From: a candidate division WWE3 bacterium CG_4_9_14_0_2_um_filter_35_11
Lineage (GTDB): Bacteria > Patescibacteriota > WWE3 > 2-01-FULL-39-13
Assembly: GCA_002789015.1 (NCBI GenBank)
Contig: PFSJ01000030.1
Location: 1 to 39,392 of the forward strand
DNA length: 39,392 nucleotides
Reading direction: 5' to 3'
The number at the start of each line of letters is the position of its first letter. Position 1 is the first letter of the stretch. The position numbers were made by a program, and so were the translations under genes. This document shows positions 16,884-26,144 of the stretch, piece by piece. Under the pieces are notes generated by a model. The model did not search any database, was not told where the DNA came from, and worked only from the letters and a program-made list of their open reading frames with translations.

Positions 16884-19802
16884 TTACATTGGATGAGAAG
16901 TAAAATAGATTCCAAGCAAATCTTTTTCCCAACCTAAACGATCAGAAAGTTTAGCTTTTGGAACGTCAGGCAGAATTGTTGCTTTTACTATTTTTGTTGT
17001 ACCGTCTGCACCTCCAAACATTCCAAGTTGACCCGCTTTGTTTTTTTGAATTTCTTTTGAACTTGAAGATAGAATTCCAGGATATGCAGAAAGCATGGAG
17101 GCAATATCTCCAAAAGGATCCATGCTACCTACTTTAATTAATGATTCAAGCGTTCTCGAATTAACTGAAGTAACTCGTATACAAACTTCATCTAAACTTT
17201 TAAATTCACCCTTTTCATCTCTTTCTTTTATGATTTCTTCGACCACGTTAGCTCCGACATTTTTAATTCCGTCTAAACCATAACGAATTCCGTCATCACC
17301 TTCTGGAACAAATTCTGCATGACTTTTATTAATATCTGGAGGCAAAATCGCAAGACCAATATGTTTTGCTTCCTCTAAAGCCACAATAAGTTTATCTGGA
17401 TAATCCATATCGGATGTTAATCTTGCGCACATAAATTCAACCGGAAAATGCGCTTTTAAATATGCCGTCCAATATCCTATAACTCCATAAGCCGCAGAGT
17501 GAGCTTTATTAAATCCATAATTTGCAAACTCAACCATGTATTCAAAAAGTTTTTTACCAATTTCTTCGGTAAATCCATTTTTTATGCAACCATCTACAAA
17601 AGTCTTTTCCTGAGCATTCATTATTGCCATAACCTTTTTACCCATAGCTCTTCGCAAAATATCGGCTTGACCCATAGAATAACCTGCAATATCTACGGCA
17701 ATTCTAATAACCTGCTCTTGATAAATCAAATATCCATATGTATTTCCTAAAATAGGTTTAAGTTCTGGAATTAAATATTCTTGATCTTTTTTGCCATGCT
17801 TACAATCAATATATGGCTGAATAAACTGCATTGGACCTGGCCTATATGCCGCAGCCATAAAACAAAGGTCCTCAAGATTTTCTGGATGAAGCTCTTTTAA
17901 ATATCTTTTCATTCCAGCAGATTCAAATTGGAATACAGCAGTTGTATTTCCATCTTGAAAAAGCTTGAAAGTTTTTTCATCATCTTCTGGAATTGTGTAA
18001 ATATCAATCTTTTCACCTGTCCTTTTTTCAATTAACTTTAATGCATAATCAATAATCGAAAGATTTGAAAGTCCCAAAAAATCAAATTTCATGAGGCCTA
18101 AATATTCAAGTGGAGCAAATTCAATTTGAGTAATAACTTTCTCGCTAGTTCCAGTTTCTGTTTGAAGTGGAACATATTCCACATTTGGTTTTGGAGTAAT
18201 CAGATGACCACAAGCGTGTGTTGAAACATGCCTACATAAGCCATCAATTTTTGAAACAACTCGAGCCATTTCTTTTAATTGCGGACTTGATTCAACAATT
18301 CCTTTAAATTCATGATTGTTTTCAATCATCCAATCAATTGCTTTTGGCTTTCCATAAACAACTTCAACAAGTTTTGACAAAGTATCCGCAGTTGAAAGAT
18401 CAATTCCCATAACTCGAGAAACATCGCGGATTGCGTTTCTAGTTTTTAATCTTCCAAATGCTGCAACTCCGCAAAGATTTTCTTTTCCATATTTCCCTTC
18501 GACATATTTAATAAGCTCTGCTCTTCTATTATCTTGAATATCCATATCAATATCAGGAGGACTTTCTCTTTCAGGATTCAAAAATCTTTCAAAATATAAT
18601 TCCCATTTAATTGGTTCAATATTTATAATTTCAAGACAATATGCAATAACGCTTCCTCCAACAGATCCCCTGGCACCTACAATAATTCCTTGATTCCTGG
18701 CCCATTTCATCATGTCGGAAACTACTAAAAAGTAATCGTCATAACCTTTATCATGAATAACTGTGAGTTCTTCTTCCAAACGATCTTTTAATTCTTCCGT
18801 TATTTCGCCATATTTTACTTTTGCACCTTCATATGCAAGTTCTCTCAAAACTTTGCCAGCAGTTTTCCCTTTTGGAACATCAGGAAATGTAGGCTGAACC
18901 CGATCATATGTAATGTCATAATCAGAAACGGAATCTGCGAGCTTTTGAGTATTTGCTATAACCTCTGGAATATCTGAAAAAACCTCAGACATTTCTTCCG
19001 TAGTTTTTATATATGTATGTTTATATGGAAGTCTTCTAGTTGGATCCTCTAAAGTTTTTCCGTCTTTTATAGCAAATAAAACTTCCTGTGTAAATTCGTC
19101 GGAATCATCTAAATAATGCGCGTCAGTAGTTGCAATCAATGGAAGATTAAATTCCTTTGACCATTTTATCAACTGCTTATTAATCTTGGATTGCTCCTTC
19201 ATAAAATCAGTTGCGTCTTTTGGATCCTTTGGAAGTTCGTCGTTACCTACTAAACCATGTCTTTGAAGCTCCAAATAAAAATCGCCTTTATATGTCTTTT
19301 TCAAAAACTCTAGCCATTCTTTTGCTTTTTTTGTTTGATCTAAAAGTATGTGCCTTCCCAAAGGTCCAGCCGGACAAGCTGAAGTGCAAATCAATCCTTC
19401 TGAATATTTCTCTAAAATTTCCTTATCTACTCTTGGCCTATAATAGAAACCTTCTAAATGTCCTATAGAAACAAGCCTTATTAGATTATGATAGCCAACT
19501 AAATCCTTAGCGAGCAAAACAAGATGATAATACTTAATGCCATTAACTTCTTGTCTTAAAGTTCTTTCTGTCGGGGCTACATAAATCTCGCAACCTATAA
19601 TTGGCTTAATTTCGGCTTCATGACAAGCCTTCCAAAATTCAAACATGCCATACATAACACCATGATCTGTTAGAGCAACTGCATTCATACCTGAATTTTT
19701 TACCTTTTCAATAAGCCTAGGGATTTTGTTTAATCCATCAAGCATCGAATATTCAGTATGTACGTGCAGGTGAACAAATGAAGGTTTATTTTCTTCAGAC
19801 AT
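16884..19802 (-). CDS. dnaE: DNA polymerase III alpha subunit, ending at an in-frame TAA
   Basis: 972 residues of the replicative polymerase. The PHP domain is at the start (FVHLHVHTEYSMLDG, LTDHGVMYG). The catalytic aspartate motif PDIDMDIQD falls near residue 415 in the palm; the helix-hairpin-helix follows; and QLGMFGG near 925 matches the internal beta-clamp-binding motif (Q-x-x-L/M-F). The chain stops at TSHPM-TAA, exactly where the OB-fold domain should begin; that domain continues in frame after the stop. Polymerase activity does not strictly need the OB fold, which binds single-stranded DNA, so the truncated form might function. ATG at 19802, five bases after the pyrG stop, so the two are co-transcribed. 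Confidence 0.93.
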   Translation of the reverse strand: MSEENKPSFVHLHVHTEYSMLDGLNKIPRLIEKVKNSGMNAVALTDHGVMYGMFEFWKACHEAEIKPIIGCEIYVAPTERTLRQEVNGIKYYHLVLLAKDLVGYHNLIRLVSIGHLEGFYYRPRVDKEILEKYSEGLICTSACPAGPLGRHILLDQTKKAKEWLEFLKKTYKGDFYLELQRHGLVGNDELPKDPKDATDFMKEQSKINKQLIKWSKEFNLPLIATTDAHYLDDSDEFTQEVLFAIKDGKTLEDPTRRLPYKHTYIKTTEEMSEVFSDIPEVIANTQKLADSVSDYDITYDRVQPTFPDVPKGKTAGKVLRELAYEGAKVKYGEITEELKDRLEEELTVIHDKGYDDYFLVVSDMMKWARNQGIIVGARGSVGGSVIAYCLEIINIEPIKWELYFERFLNPERESPPDIDMDIQDNRRAELIKYVEGKYGKENLCGVAAFGRLKTRNAIRDVSRVMGIDLSTADTLSKLVEVVYGKPKAIDWMIENNHEFKGIVESSPQLKEMARVVSKIDGLCRHVSTHACGHLITPKPNVEYVPLQTETGTSEKVITQIEFAPLEYLGLMKFDFLGLSNLSIIDYALKLIEKRTGEKIDIYTIPEDDEKTFKLFQDGNTTAVFQFESAGMKRYLKELHPENLEDLCFMAAAYRPGPMQFIQPYIDCKHGKKDQEYLIPELKPILGNTYGYLIYQEQVIRIAVDIAGYSMGQADILRRAMGKKVMAIMNAQEKTFVDGCIKNGFTEEIGKKLFEYMVEFANYGFNKAHSAAYGVIGYWTAYLKAHFPVEFMCARLTSDMDYPDKLIVALEEAKHIGLAILPPDINKSHAEFVPEGDDGIRYGLDGIKNVGANVVEEIIKERDEKGEFKSLDEVCIRVTSVNSRTLESLIKVGSMDPFGDIASMLSAYPGILSSSSKEIQKNKAGQLGMFGGADGTTKIVKATILPDVPKAKLSDRLGWEKDLLGIYFTSHPM

Positions 19803-19807
19803 AAAAA

Positions 19808-21493
19808 CTATTCTAGCAGAGAGGCTTTTAAAAATTCTATAAAAAGTGGATGCGGATCAAGCGGTCTTGATTTATATTCGGGATGACCTTGAGTTGCAAT
19901 AAAAAATGGATGTTTATCTTTTGGAAGCTCAATAAATTCCACAAAAAAATTATCAGGCGAAGTTCCAGAAACAACAAGTCCAGCCTTTTCTAACCTTTCA
20001 CGATATGCATTATTGAACTCGTAGCGATGTCTATGTCTTTCGCGAACTAAGCCCGGTTTTCCTTTTTCAAACTTTTTATGTTTTTCATAAACTTCATATG
20101 CCAACGAACATTTTTTCAATTTACAATCAAAAGTTCCAAGTCTCATTGAACAGCCATCGCCTTTAATTGTTTGATATTTAGGATCAAAAGGAATTTCATA
20201 AATTATAGGATTTTTGGTATCAGGATTTACCTCAACTGAATTAGCATCTTTAAGGCCTAAAACATCTCTTGCATATTCAACACACGCAAGTTGCATTCCA
20301 TAACAAAGTCCTAAATATGGAACCTTATTTTCACGTGCAAACTTTACTGCTTCAATTTTTCCTTCGACACCACGCGAACCCCAACCAATTGGAACAACAA
20401 TTCCATCGGCATCTTTTAATGCAAAATCCATCTTTCCAGCTTCTTTTTCTGAATTAACAAACAAAAGTTCAACTTCTGTATCGTTAAAAACACTCGCATG
20501 CTCAATTGATTTTACGAGTGCATAATAAGAATCAATCAATTGCGAATTTCCAGTTGAAAAATATTTTCCAACAATTGCAATCTTTGTCTTATTTTTCATC
20601 TTTGACTTAAGAGTATTCACATAATTTTCCCACTTGCGTAAATTGAGCTTTGGCTTGGCCTTCATGTCAAAGAATTTCAAGATTCTTAAATCCAGGCCCT
20701 GTTCGTGAAGCCTAAGTGGAACTCTATCAGCGGTATCAAGATTCTCGTTAGAAAAAATATCTTCCTTTAAAATGTCGAACTTGTGTGAAAATTTATACTT
20801 TCTTTGATCATCAATTGGGATCTCGCTTCTTATGACCAAAAAATCCGGATAAATTCCCATTGTCATCAAAGCTTTAATTCCAAATTGAGCAGGCTTCGTT
20901 TTTGGTTCACCAACATGTGGCGGAACCGGAACATATGTAACATGAACATGCGCAACTGGGAGCTTTTTCGCAAGCCGTCTTGCAGCTTCATAATACAAAC
21001 CATTATTATTTTCGTATTCGCCGACTGTTCCGCCAAGCTCTATAACAATAAAATCAGCTTTACTATGTTCGGCAGCCGCCATATACCTTCTAATAATCTC
21101 ATTTACAACATCCGGATTTGGCTCGACGTCCTCACCGTTATATTTCATCTGGCGTTCATCGCTTATAACTTTGAGATAAAGTTGCCCCATTGTAATGAAA
21201 TTATCGTATCCAACTTCTTGCTCGAGGAATCTTTCATAGTTTCCCAAATCTATGTCAGACTCACATCCGTCGAAACACAAGAAAGGATCTCCGTGTTCGA
21301 TTGGATTGATTGTTCCAAAATCGACATTTAAATTATTTTCACATTTTATTGGACACACACTATATCCATGCTTTTTTAGAAGCATTGAAATCGATGCGGA
21401 AGTAACGCCTTTTCCTAAAGCACTCATAACACCACCTGATACAAAAATAAATTTTGTTGAGCTTGAAATGTTACTTGATAATGATTTATTTAT
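19808..21493 (-). CDS. pyrG: CTP synthase with probable AUA start
   Basis: Makes CTP from UTP, ATP and glutamine. The synthetase domain has the nucleotide-binding loop SGGVMSALGKG, the region CFDGCESDIDLGNYERF and VPPHVGEPKTKP. The amidotransferase domain has nucleophile Cys in PYLGLCYGMQ and the His-Glu pair in GHPEYKSRP. The first ATG (21427) lies inside the nucleotide-binding loop, so it cannot be the true start. The frame is open upstream to a TAG at 21503-21505 and contains no ATG, GTG or TTG. ATA at 21491-21493 lies six bases after a TAGAAT box, the spacing used by other genes here, giving MNKSLSSNISSSTKFIFVSG. ATT at 21467-21469 is the alternative. It precedes dnaE by five bases. Confidence 0.9.
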   Translation of the reverse strand: MNKSLSSNISSSTKFIFVSGGVMSALGKGVTSASISMLLKKHGYSVCPIKCENNLNVDFGTINPIEHGDPFLCFDGCESDIDLGNYERFLEQEVGYDNFITMGQLYLKVISDERQMKYNGEDVEPNPDVVNEIIRRYMAAAEHSKADFIVIELGGTVGEYENNNGLYYEAARRLAKKLPVAHVHVTYVPVPPHVGEPKTKPAQFGIKALMTMGIYPDFLVIRSEIPIDDQRKYKFSHKFDILKEDIFSNENLDTADRVPLRLHEQGLDLRILKFFDMKAKPKLNLRKWENYVNTLKSKMKNKTKIAIVGKYFSTGNSQLIDSYYALVKSIEHASVFNDTEVELLFVNSEKEAGKMDFALKDADGIVVPIGWGSRGVEGKIEAVKFARENKVPYLGLCYGMQLACVEYARDVLGLKDANSVEVNPDTKNPIIYEIPFDPKYQTIKGDGCSMRLGTFDCKLKKCSLAYEVYEKHKKFEKGKPGLVRERHRHRYEFNNAYRERLEKAGLVVSGTSPDNFFVEFIELPKDKHPFFIATQGHPEYKSRPLDPHPLFIEFLKASLLE

Positions 21494-21499
21494 GTTGTG

Positions 21500-21505
21500 A
21501 TTCTA
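21500..21505 (-). promoter_or_regulatory. -10-like hexamer before pyrG
   Basis: TAGAAT on the minus strand, six bases before the ATA proposed as start. A TTGATT lies 15 bases further upstream (21521-21526), overlapping the end of gatB. Supports a separate pyrG-dnaE transcript without a leader. Confidence 0.5.
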
Positions 21506-21522
21506 TCAGAAAATTTAGAAAA

Positions 21523-22803
21523 TCAAGGAAGGAGTTTAGCCAACATTGATGCAACAATTTGTGCATCAGCTTTGCCTTGAGTAGACTTCATAACCTGACC
21601 TATCAAAAATTGCATTGCAGATGTATTTCCAGACTTGTAATCTGAAACAACTTTTAGATTTTTGTTAACAACAGTTTCAACTATAGGTAATAAGACGGAT
21701 TCGTTGGAGATTTTTGATGACCTTTTTGATTTCTCAATTTTGTCGATTTCAGAAGGCGATTTTTCTTTGTATTCAGATATATTCACAACAAAGTTTGCGG
21801 ATTCCGAAGGGGAATATCCTAAATCCAAAACTGCCAAATATTTTTCATACAAAGAAAAATCGCCAACCAGTCTTAAAACATATTGATCATTTAGCCCTTT
21901 TTCTTTTAACTGTGTGCGCAATTCCGAGGGCAATAAAATTTTTCGCGTCGTAATTTCATTCATCCACTTTTCATCTATTTCAATGATTGGAATATCGGGC
22001 TCGGGGAAATATCTATAATCATTTGCTTCCTCCTTGCTCCTTTGGGTAAAGGTTTTTCCTGTCGTTTCATTAAATCCACGAGTTTCTTGAACCAACTTCT
22101 CGCCAACTGTCAACGCCCCAGACTGACGTCGTAATTCATATTGCAGTGCTTTTTTCATAAACGAAAATGAATTTATATTTTTCATTTCAACACGATAATT
22201 TGGAAGCTCCTTTTGTCCTAATTTCCTAACCGAAATGTTTGCTTCAAGCCTCATATTGCCTTTTTCCATGTCTGCTTCACTAATTCCAAGATACCTAACG
22301 ATTAGCTGAATTTCCTTACAAAATTCAACGGCCTCATCGATGTCAGTAAAATCTGGCTCTGTGACAATCTCCAAAAGTGGAACGCCAGATTTATTAAAAT
22401 CAATTAAAGTTAAATCACCGGTATGAATTGATTTTGCAGTATCTTCTTCGAGGTGAATTTCTCTAAAGTTAATTCCGCTTAAGCTTCCACCGACTGCAAT
22501 TGGATTATGCGGACACGTCAACTGAAAACCTTTTGGCAAATCCGGATAAAAGTAATTCTTCCGTTCATATATAATTTTTGTTTGTAATTTCGCACCTAAA
22601 GCATTTGAAAATATCTGCGCACTTTTTATTGCATTCAAATTTGGAATCGGCATAGCGCCAGGAAGCCCCATGCAAACAGGACAAACATTTGTATTTGCAT
22701 CACTAAAAAACGGATCATTCTTGCATCCACAAAACATTTTAGAATCTGTTTTAAGTTGCATGTGGATTTCAAGGCCTAATACCATCGAACAGTTTTGTGT
22801 CAT
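21523..22803 (-). CDS. gatB: Aspartyl/glutamyl-tRNA amidotransferase subunit B
   Basis: 426 residues, shorter than the usual 470-480 but with both domains. The catalytic kinase-like part starts LGLEIHMQLKTDSKMFCGC, with the zinc-site cysteines (CGC, then NVCPVCMGLPGAMP), YERKNYFYPDLPKGFQ and EEDTAKSIHTG. The C-terminal YqeY-like tail ends FLIGQVMKSTQGKADAQIV. It activates Glu/Asp on misacylated tRNA for transamidation, using ammonia from GatA. ATG overlaps the gatA stop as ATGA, so the subunits are translationally coupled. The presence of GatCAB implies that Gln-tRNA (and perhaps Asn-tRNA) is made indirectly. Confidence 0.95.
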   Translation of the reverse strand: MTQNCSMVLGLEIHMQLKTDSKMFCGCKNDPFFSDANTNVCPVCMGLPGAMPIPNLNAIKSAQIFSNALGAKLQTKIIYERKNYFYPDLPKGFQLTCPHNPIAVGGSLSGINFREIHLEEDTAKSIHTGDLTLIDFNKSGVPLLEIVTEPDFTDIDEAVEFCKEIQLIVRYLGISEADMEKGNMRLEANISVRKLGQKELPNYRVEMKNINSFSFMKKALQYELRRQSGALTVGEKLVQETRGFNETTGKTFTQRSKEEANDYRYFPEPDIPIIEIDEKWMNEITTRKILLPSELRTQLKEKGLNDQYVLRLVGDFSLYEKYLAVLDLGYSPSESANFVVNISEYKEKSPSEIDKIEKSKRSSKISNESVLLPIVETVVNKNLKVVSDYKSGNTSAMQFLIGQVMKSTQGKADAQIVASMLAKLLP

Positions 22804-24191
22804 TCTGAAGCCCTTTCAAAGTTATAACCAAGATTGTATAAATTTTTTTCTAAAAAATGATCGCCTATAAGTTGAATTCCAATTGGCAAACCACCCTTAC
22901 TAAATCCACATGGAATCGATAAAGCCGGAAGCCCGGCTAAATTTACAGGAACTGTTAAAATATCCATCAAATAGTTTTTCATTGGATCAGAAACAACTTC
23001 ACCAATTTTAGGAGGCATTACTGGTGAAACCGGTGCTAAGATTGCATCGACTTTAGAAAATGCCTTTTTGAAATCTTGGATAATAAGTGTTCTGACTTTT
23101 TGAGCTTTTAAATAAAGCCCATCATAGAAACCTGCAGAAAGTGCATATGTTCCAAGCATAATTCTTCTTTTTGCTTCGTCGCCGAATTTGTCTCGTGTAT
23201 TTCCAAATCTAATTCCATCAAATCGTGCGAGGTTTGAAGAAACCTCCGACGGTGTGATCACATAATACGACGCCAATGCATATTCACTATTTGGCAGACT
23301 TATATCAATAATTTCAGCTCCCAATTTTTCAAATATATTAATTGCGGATTTGGTCTTTTCTGAAATTTCAGAATCAATTTCATCAGATAAATATTCTTTA
23401 ACAATTCCAATTTTTTTGCCATTGATATCTGCTCCGATATTTTCTAAATAGTTTTCAACAGGATTTTTTGAAGTCGTTGCATCGTATTTATCAAAACCAG
23501 CAGTTTGAGATAAGATCAAGGCAGAATCCTCGACTGACGTCGTAATGTGTCCGACAGAATCAAGCGACGAAGCCATTGCAATAATTCCATATCTAGAAAC
23601 TCTTCCATATGTAGGTTTTATTGCAACTGTATTAGTAAACGATGCAGGATTTCGCAGCGAACCACCCGTGTCAGTCCCAGTTGCAAATACAACCATTTTT
23701 GAAGCAACAGAAGCCGCTGTTCCGCTTGATGAACCTCCTGATACCCTGCTTTTATCATATGGATTTTTTGTTGGTCCAAAATCACTATTTTCGCCAGTTG
23801 CCCCATGTGCAAAAGCGTCACAATTTAATTTTCCTAAAGAAATTCCGCCAGATTTTTTTAATTTTGAAACAACAGTCGCATCATAAACAGGAATGTAATC
23901 TTCTAATATTTTTGAGGCTGCAGTTGTTTTTATATCTTTTGTAGAAAAAATATCCTTATGCGCAAGTGGAATTCCTAAAAGCGGCCTGTTTTTAAATAAT
24001 TCATCTAAATCTTTTGATGCCCGAATCTCCTCGTCAACATGCTTTGCGGCATCAATCGCAGTTTCTGGAGTCTTTGTAATAAACGCATTAATATCTAAAT
24101 CCTGTGAAGATATTACATCCAAATGCGTTTTTATTAATTCTTCGCAAGTGATTTCTCTATTTTTTAGTTTCCTTTGGATTTCTAATATCAC
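22800..24191 (-). CDS. gatA: Aspartyl/glutamyl-tRNA amidotransferase subunit A
   Basis: 463 residues. Amidase-signature enzyme that frees ammonia from glutamine for GatB. The Ser-cisSer-Lys triad is intact: Lys79 in IPLAHKDIF, Ser154 in SGGSSSGTAA and Ser178 in GTDTGGSLRNPAS. These are the same residue numbers as in the Staphylococcus aureus enzyme. GTG start overlapping the gatC stop as GTGA; its own stop overlaps the gatB start as ATGA. The gatC-gatA-gatB order is the standard one. Confidence 0.97.
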   Translation of the reverse strand: MILEIQRKLKNREITCEELIKTHLDVISSQDLDINAFITKTPETAIDAAKHVDEEIRASKDLDELFKNRPLLGIPLAHKDIFSTKDIKTTAASKILEDYIPVYDATVVSKLKKSGGISLGKLNCDAFAHGATGENSDFGPTKNPYDKSRVSGGSSSGTAASVASKMVVFATGTDTGGSLRNPASFTNTVAIKPTYGRVSRYGIIAMASSLDSVGHITTSVEDSALILSQTAGFDKYDATTSKNPVENYLENIGADINGKKIGIVKEYLSDEIDSEISEKTKSAINIFEKLGAEIIDISLPNSEYALASYYVITPSEVSSNLARFDGIRFGNTRDKFGDEAKRRIMLGTYALSAGFYDGLYLKAQKVRTLIIQDFKKAFSKVDAILAPVSPVMPPKIGEVVSDPMKNYLMDILTVPVNLAGLPALSIPCGFSKGGLPIGIQLIGDHFLEKNLYNLGYNFERASE

Positions 24192-24478
24192 TTAAAAACT
24201 CCTTCCGTTGCAACATATTCATCTTTAGTCCTTGGGGCATTCTTAAGTACATCTTCTAAACTCAAAGTCCGATCAGCTGTATCATCATCTTGGAATCTGT
24301 TTTTAATATCCGATATAGGATGAGAAGTCGGCTCCACATTTGTAGTATCAACCTCATCCAGCTTTTTTATATACGAAAGGATTGATTGAATTTGAGGGAA
24401 AAATTTATCAACTTCATCTTCTTTTAGTTGAAGCTTTGCCAATTTTGCGATTTTTAGGATTTCATCTCTACTTATCAT
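24188..24478 (-). CDS. gatC: Aspartyl/glutamyl-tRNA amidotransferase subunit C
   Basis: 96 residues, normal length. It has the family start EILKIAKLAKLQLKEDEVDK, the helical FPQIQSILSYIKKLDEVDT, and the extended tail with NVEPTSHP and the late LSLEDVLKNAP, which wraps round GatA in known complexes. ATG at 24478, seven bases after htpX; its TGA overlaps the gatA GTG. Confidence 0.95.
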   Translation of the reverse strand: MISRDEILKIAKLAKLQLKEDEVDKFFPQIQSILSYIKKLDEVDTTNVEPTSHPISDIKNRFQDDDTADRTLSLEDVLKNAPRTKDEYVATEGVFK

Positions 24479-24485
24479 AATAATT

Positions 24486-25385
24486 TTACATTGAACGCAA
24501 ACGTTTTATCCTTTCTAATACAGGAGGATGTGTTTCGAACAAGTTTGCAAACTTGCTTGAATTTTTACCTTTTCGGAGTGGATTTGAAATATACATATGA
24601 GCAGTTGCTTCATTCGCGACCTCTAAAGCTTCGGTATCCGCGGAAATCTTTTCTAATGCAAGTGCAAGACCCTCAGGATCACGAGTAAGGAGTGCTGCTG
24701 AGGCATCTGCCAAATATTCTCTATTTCTTGAAACTGCAAGCTTTATAAGTTGAGCGATTATTGGGCTTAATATTAAAAGAACAACTCCAACTAAAACAAT
24801 CATTCCACCGATATCTTTTCCTCTATCGTTTCTGCGAAATCCTCCTCTTAAGAATATATTTGCCATCATTGATATTGAACCAACAAGAACAACTACAATT
24901 GTCATAAGACGAATATCATAATTTTTAACGTGTGAAAGTTCGTGTGCTAAAACGGCTTCAATTTCCCTTTTATTTAATTTTTCAACCAAGCCTTTTGTAA
25001 CTGCTACAACTGCGTGATCAGGATCACGACCAGTTGCAAAAGCATTTGTGGCTGTATCATCTATTAAATATAAATCTGGAATTTTCTTTAATCCTGCACC
25101 TATACAAAGATTATCTAAAACTCCATAGACTGATGGTAATGTTTCTCTTGAAACCTTTTTGGCGCCGGCTATCTTTAATGCTATTTTGTCAGAAAAATAA
25201 TAACTCGAAACCGACGACACCGAAGAAAACAAAACCGCAAATATCATGATAGGATAACCGGCGCCCTCTCCTACAAAAACTTCTCCAAAGAAAAATGCGA
25301 GCAAAGTAACAACTATTACAAATGCAAACATTATTACAATAGTCTCTCTTTTATTTGATGAAATCTGGTCGTAAATCGTCGTCAT
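24486..25385 (-). CDS. htpX: HtpX-type zinc-dependent membrane protease
   Basis: 299 residues. Two N-terminal membrane helices (about 17-33 and 42-60), then the M48 catalytic core: HELSH at 148-152 supplies two zinc ligands and the base, and NREYLADASAALLTRDP supplies the third (Glu, near 223). Two more hydrophobic segments lie at about 160-180 and 190-212. C-terminal THPPVLERIKRLRSM is typical. HtpX degrades damaged membrane proteins. It is four bases from lemA; the lemA-htpX pairing is widespread in bacteria, and the two are probably translated together. The ATG at 25385 is unambiguous. Confidence 0.95.
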   Translation of the reverse strand: MTTIYDQISSNKRETIVIMFAFVIVVTLLAFFFGEVFVGEGAGYPIMIFAVLFSSVSSVSSYYFSDKIALKIAGAKKVSRETLPSVYGVLDNLCIGAGLKKIPDLYLIDDTATNAFATGRDPDHAVVAVTKGLVEKLNKREIEAVLAHELSHVKNYDIRLMTIVVVLVGSISMMANIFLRGGFRRNDRGKDIGGMIVLVGVVLLILSPIIAQLIKLAVSRNREYLADASAALLTRDPEGLALALEKISADTEALEVANEATAHMYISNPLRKGKNSSKFANLFETHPPVLERIKRLRSM

Positions 25386-25388
25386 AGT

Positions 25389-25952
25389 TTAAAACTTGAC
25401 TTTTATGTCAGCCTTTTCGCTTTCTTCAGCTTCAAAGAAGATTTCTTCATTAAAACCGAGTGTGTTTGCGATTAAGACATTTGGAAACACTTTGATCTTA
25501 GTGTTGTATGACATAACGTTTCCATTATAAAATCTTCTTGAATAAGCAATCTTTTCTTCGATTTCTGTAACTTTATCCATTAAATTGTTAAGTTCTGTAT
25601 GAGATTTGAGTTCTGGATATGCTTCAACCTGGACACGAAGACCGCTTATTGCATTTGAGATTTGTGATTCGATTTGTCCACGAGCTTTTGGATCTAAACC
25701 TTTTGATGCATCTTCCATGGCCTTTGTTCTTAGTTCTGTAACTCTTGTCAAAATATCTTCGTCAACTTTTGTTGCTTTTCGAACAGTTTCAATTAAATCT
25801 GGCAAAAGATCGTATCTTTTTTTAAGTTGAACGTCTATGTCTGACCACGCTTCCTTAACTCTCATTCTTAAAGTAACAAGACCGTTATATGTTACCCATA
25901 CAAAACCTATAACTAAGATTGGTAAACTTACTAAAAATATTGTTTCGTACAT
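25389..25952 (-). CDS. lemA: LemA family protein
   Basis: 187 residues, normal for LemA. One N-terminal membrane helix (IFLVSLPILVIGFVWVTYNG), then the all-helical domain with family motifs VKEAWSDIDVQLKKRYDLLP, YPELKSHTELNNLMDKV, EEKIAYSRRFYNG and FPNVLIANTLGF. LemA proteins are outward-facing membrane proteins of uncertain function, often next to HtpX, as here. The gaps to the genes on both sides are three bases. Confidence 0.95.
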   Translation of the reverse strand: MYETIFLVSLPILVIGFVWVTYNGLVTLRMRVKEAWSDIDVQLKKRYDLLPDLIETVRKATKVDEDILTRVTELRTKAMEDASKGLDPKARGQIESQISNAISGLRVQVEAYPELKSHTELNNLMDKVTEIEEKIAYSRRFYNGNVMSYNTKIKVFPNVLIANTLGFNEEIFFEAEESEKADIKVKF

Positions 25953-25955
25953 TTT

Positions 25956-26144
25956 TTATTTCCTTTTTGATAACAAAACTACACCGAATGCGACAAAAGC
26001 AAGTGGCCACAATTTCCATATTGTTTCCCAAACACCATACTCTATTATCCCAAAATTGTTAAGAACCATTAAGCTTCCTATTATTATGATAGCTACTGCG
26101 AACCAAAACGCACCGGTTAGTTGGTTTTCTTTTTTGTTTTCCAT
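25956..26144 (-). CDS. Small two-helix membrane protein (LiaF/DUF5668-like)
   Basis: 62 residues. A short charged start (MENKKENQ) is followed by FWFAVAIIIIGSLMVLNNFG, then a loop with WETIWKLWPLAFVAFGVVLL and a basic end SKRK. The pattern of glycine-rich helix, NNFG, KLWP and a second helix matches the small LiaI/LiaF transmembrane-region family (DUF5668-like). Such proteins are membrane stress components of unknown mechanism. Its start overlaps the end of the thymidylate synthase-like gene by 28 bases, and it precedes lemA by three bases, so this is a tightly coupled unit. Confidence 0.75.
   Translation of the reverse strand: MENKKENQLTGAFWFAVAIIIIGSLMVLNNFGIIEYGVWETIWKLWPLAFVAFGVVLLSKRK

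Noticed and set aside
22121-23546. 15-base direct repeat GACTGACGTCGTAAT in gatB (22121) and gatA (23532)
   Set aside because: About one such exact repeat is expected by chance in a window of this size; frames differ and flanks are unrelated.
11546-24191. TGA recoded as glycine (as in Gracilibacteria/Absconditabacteria)
   Set aside because: TGA ends the ABC exporter, rplS, gatA, gatB, gatC and atpF at normal lengths, often inside start-stop overlaps. Only the dinD remnant has an odd TGA.
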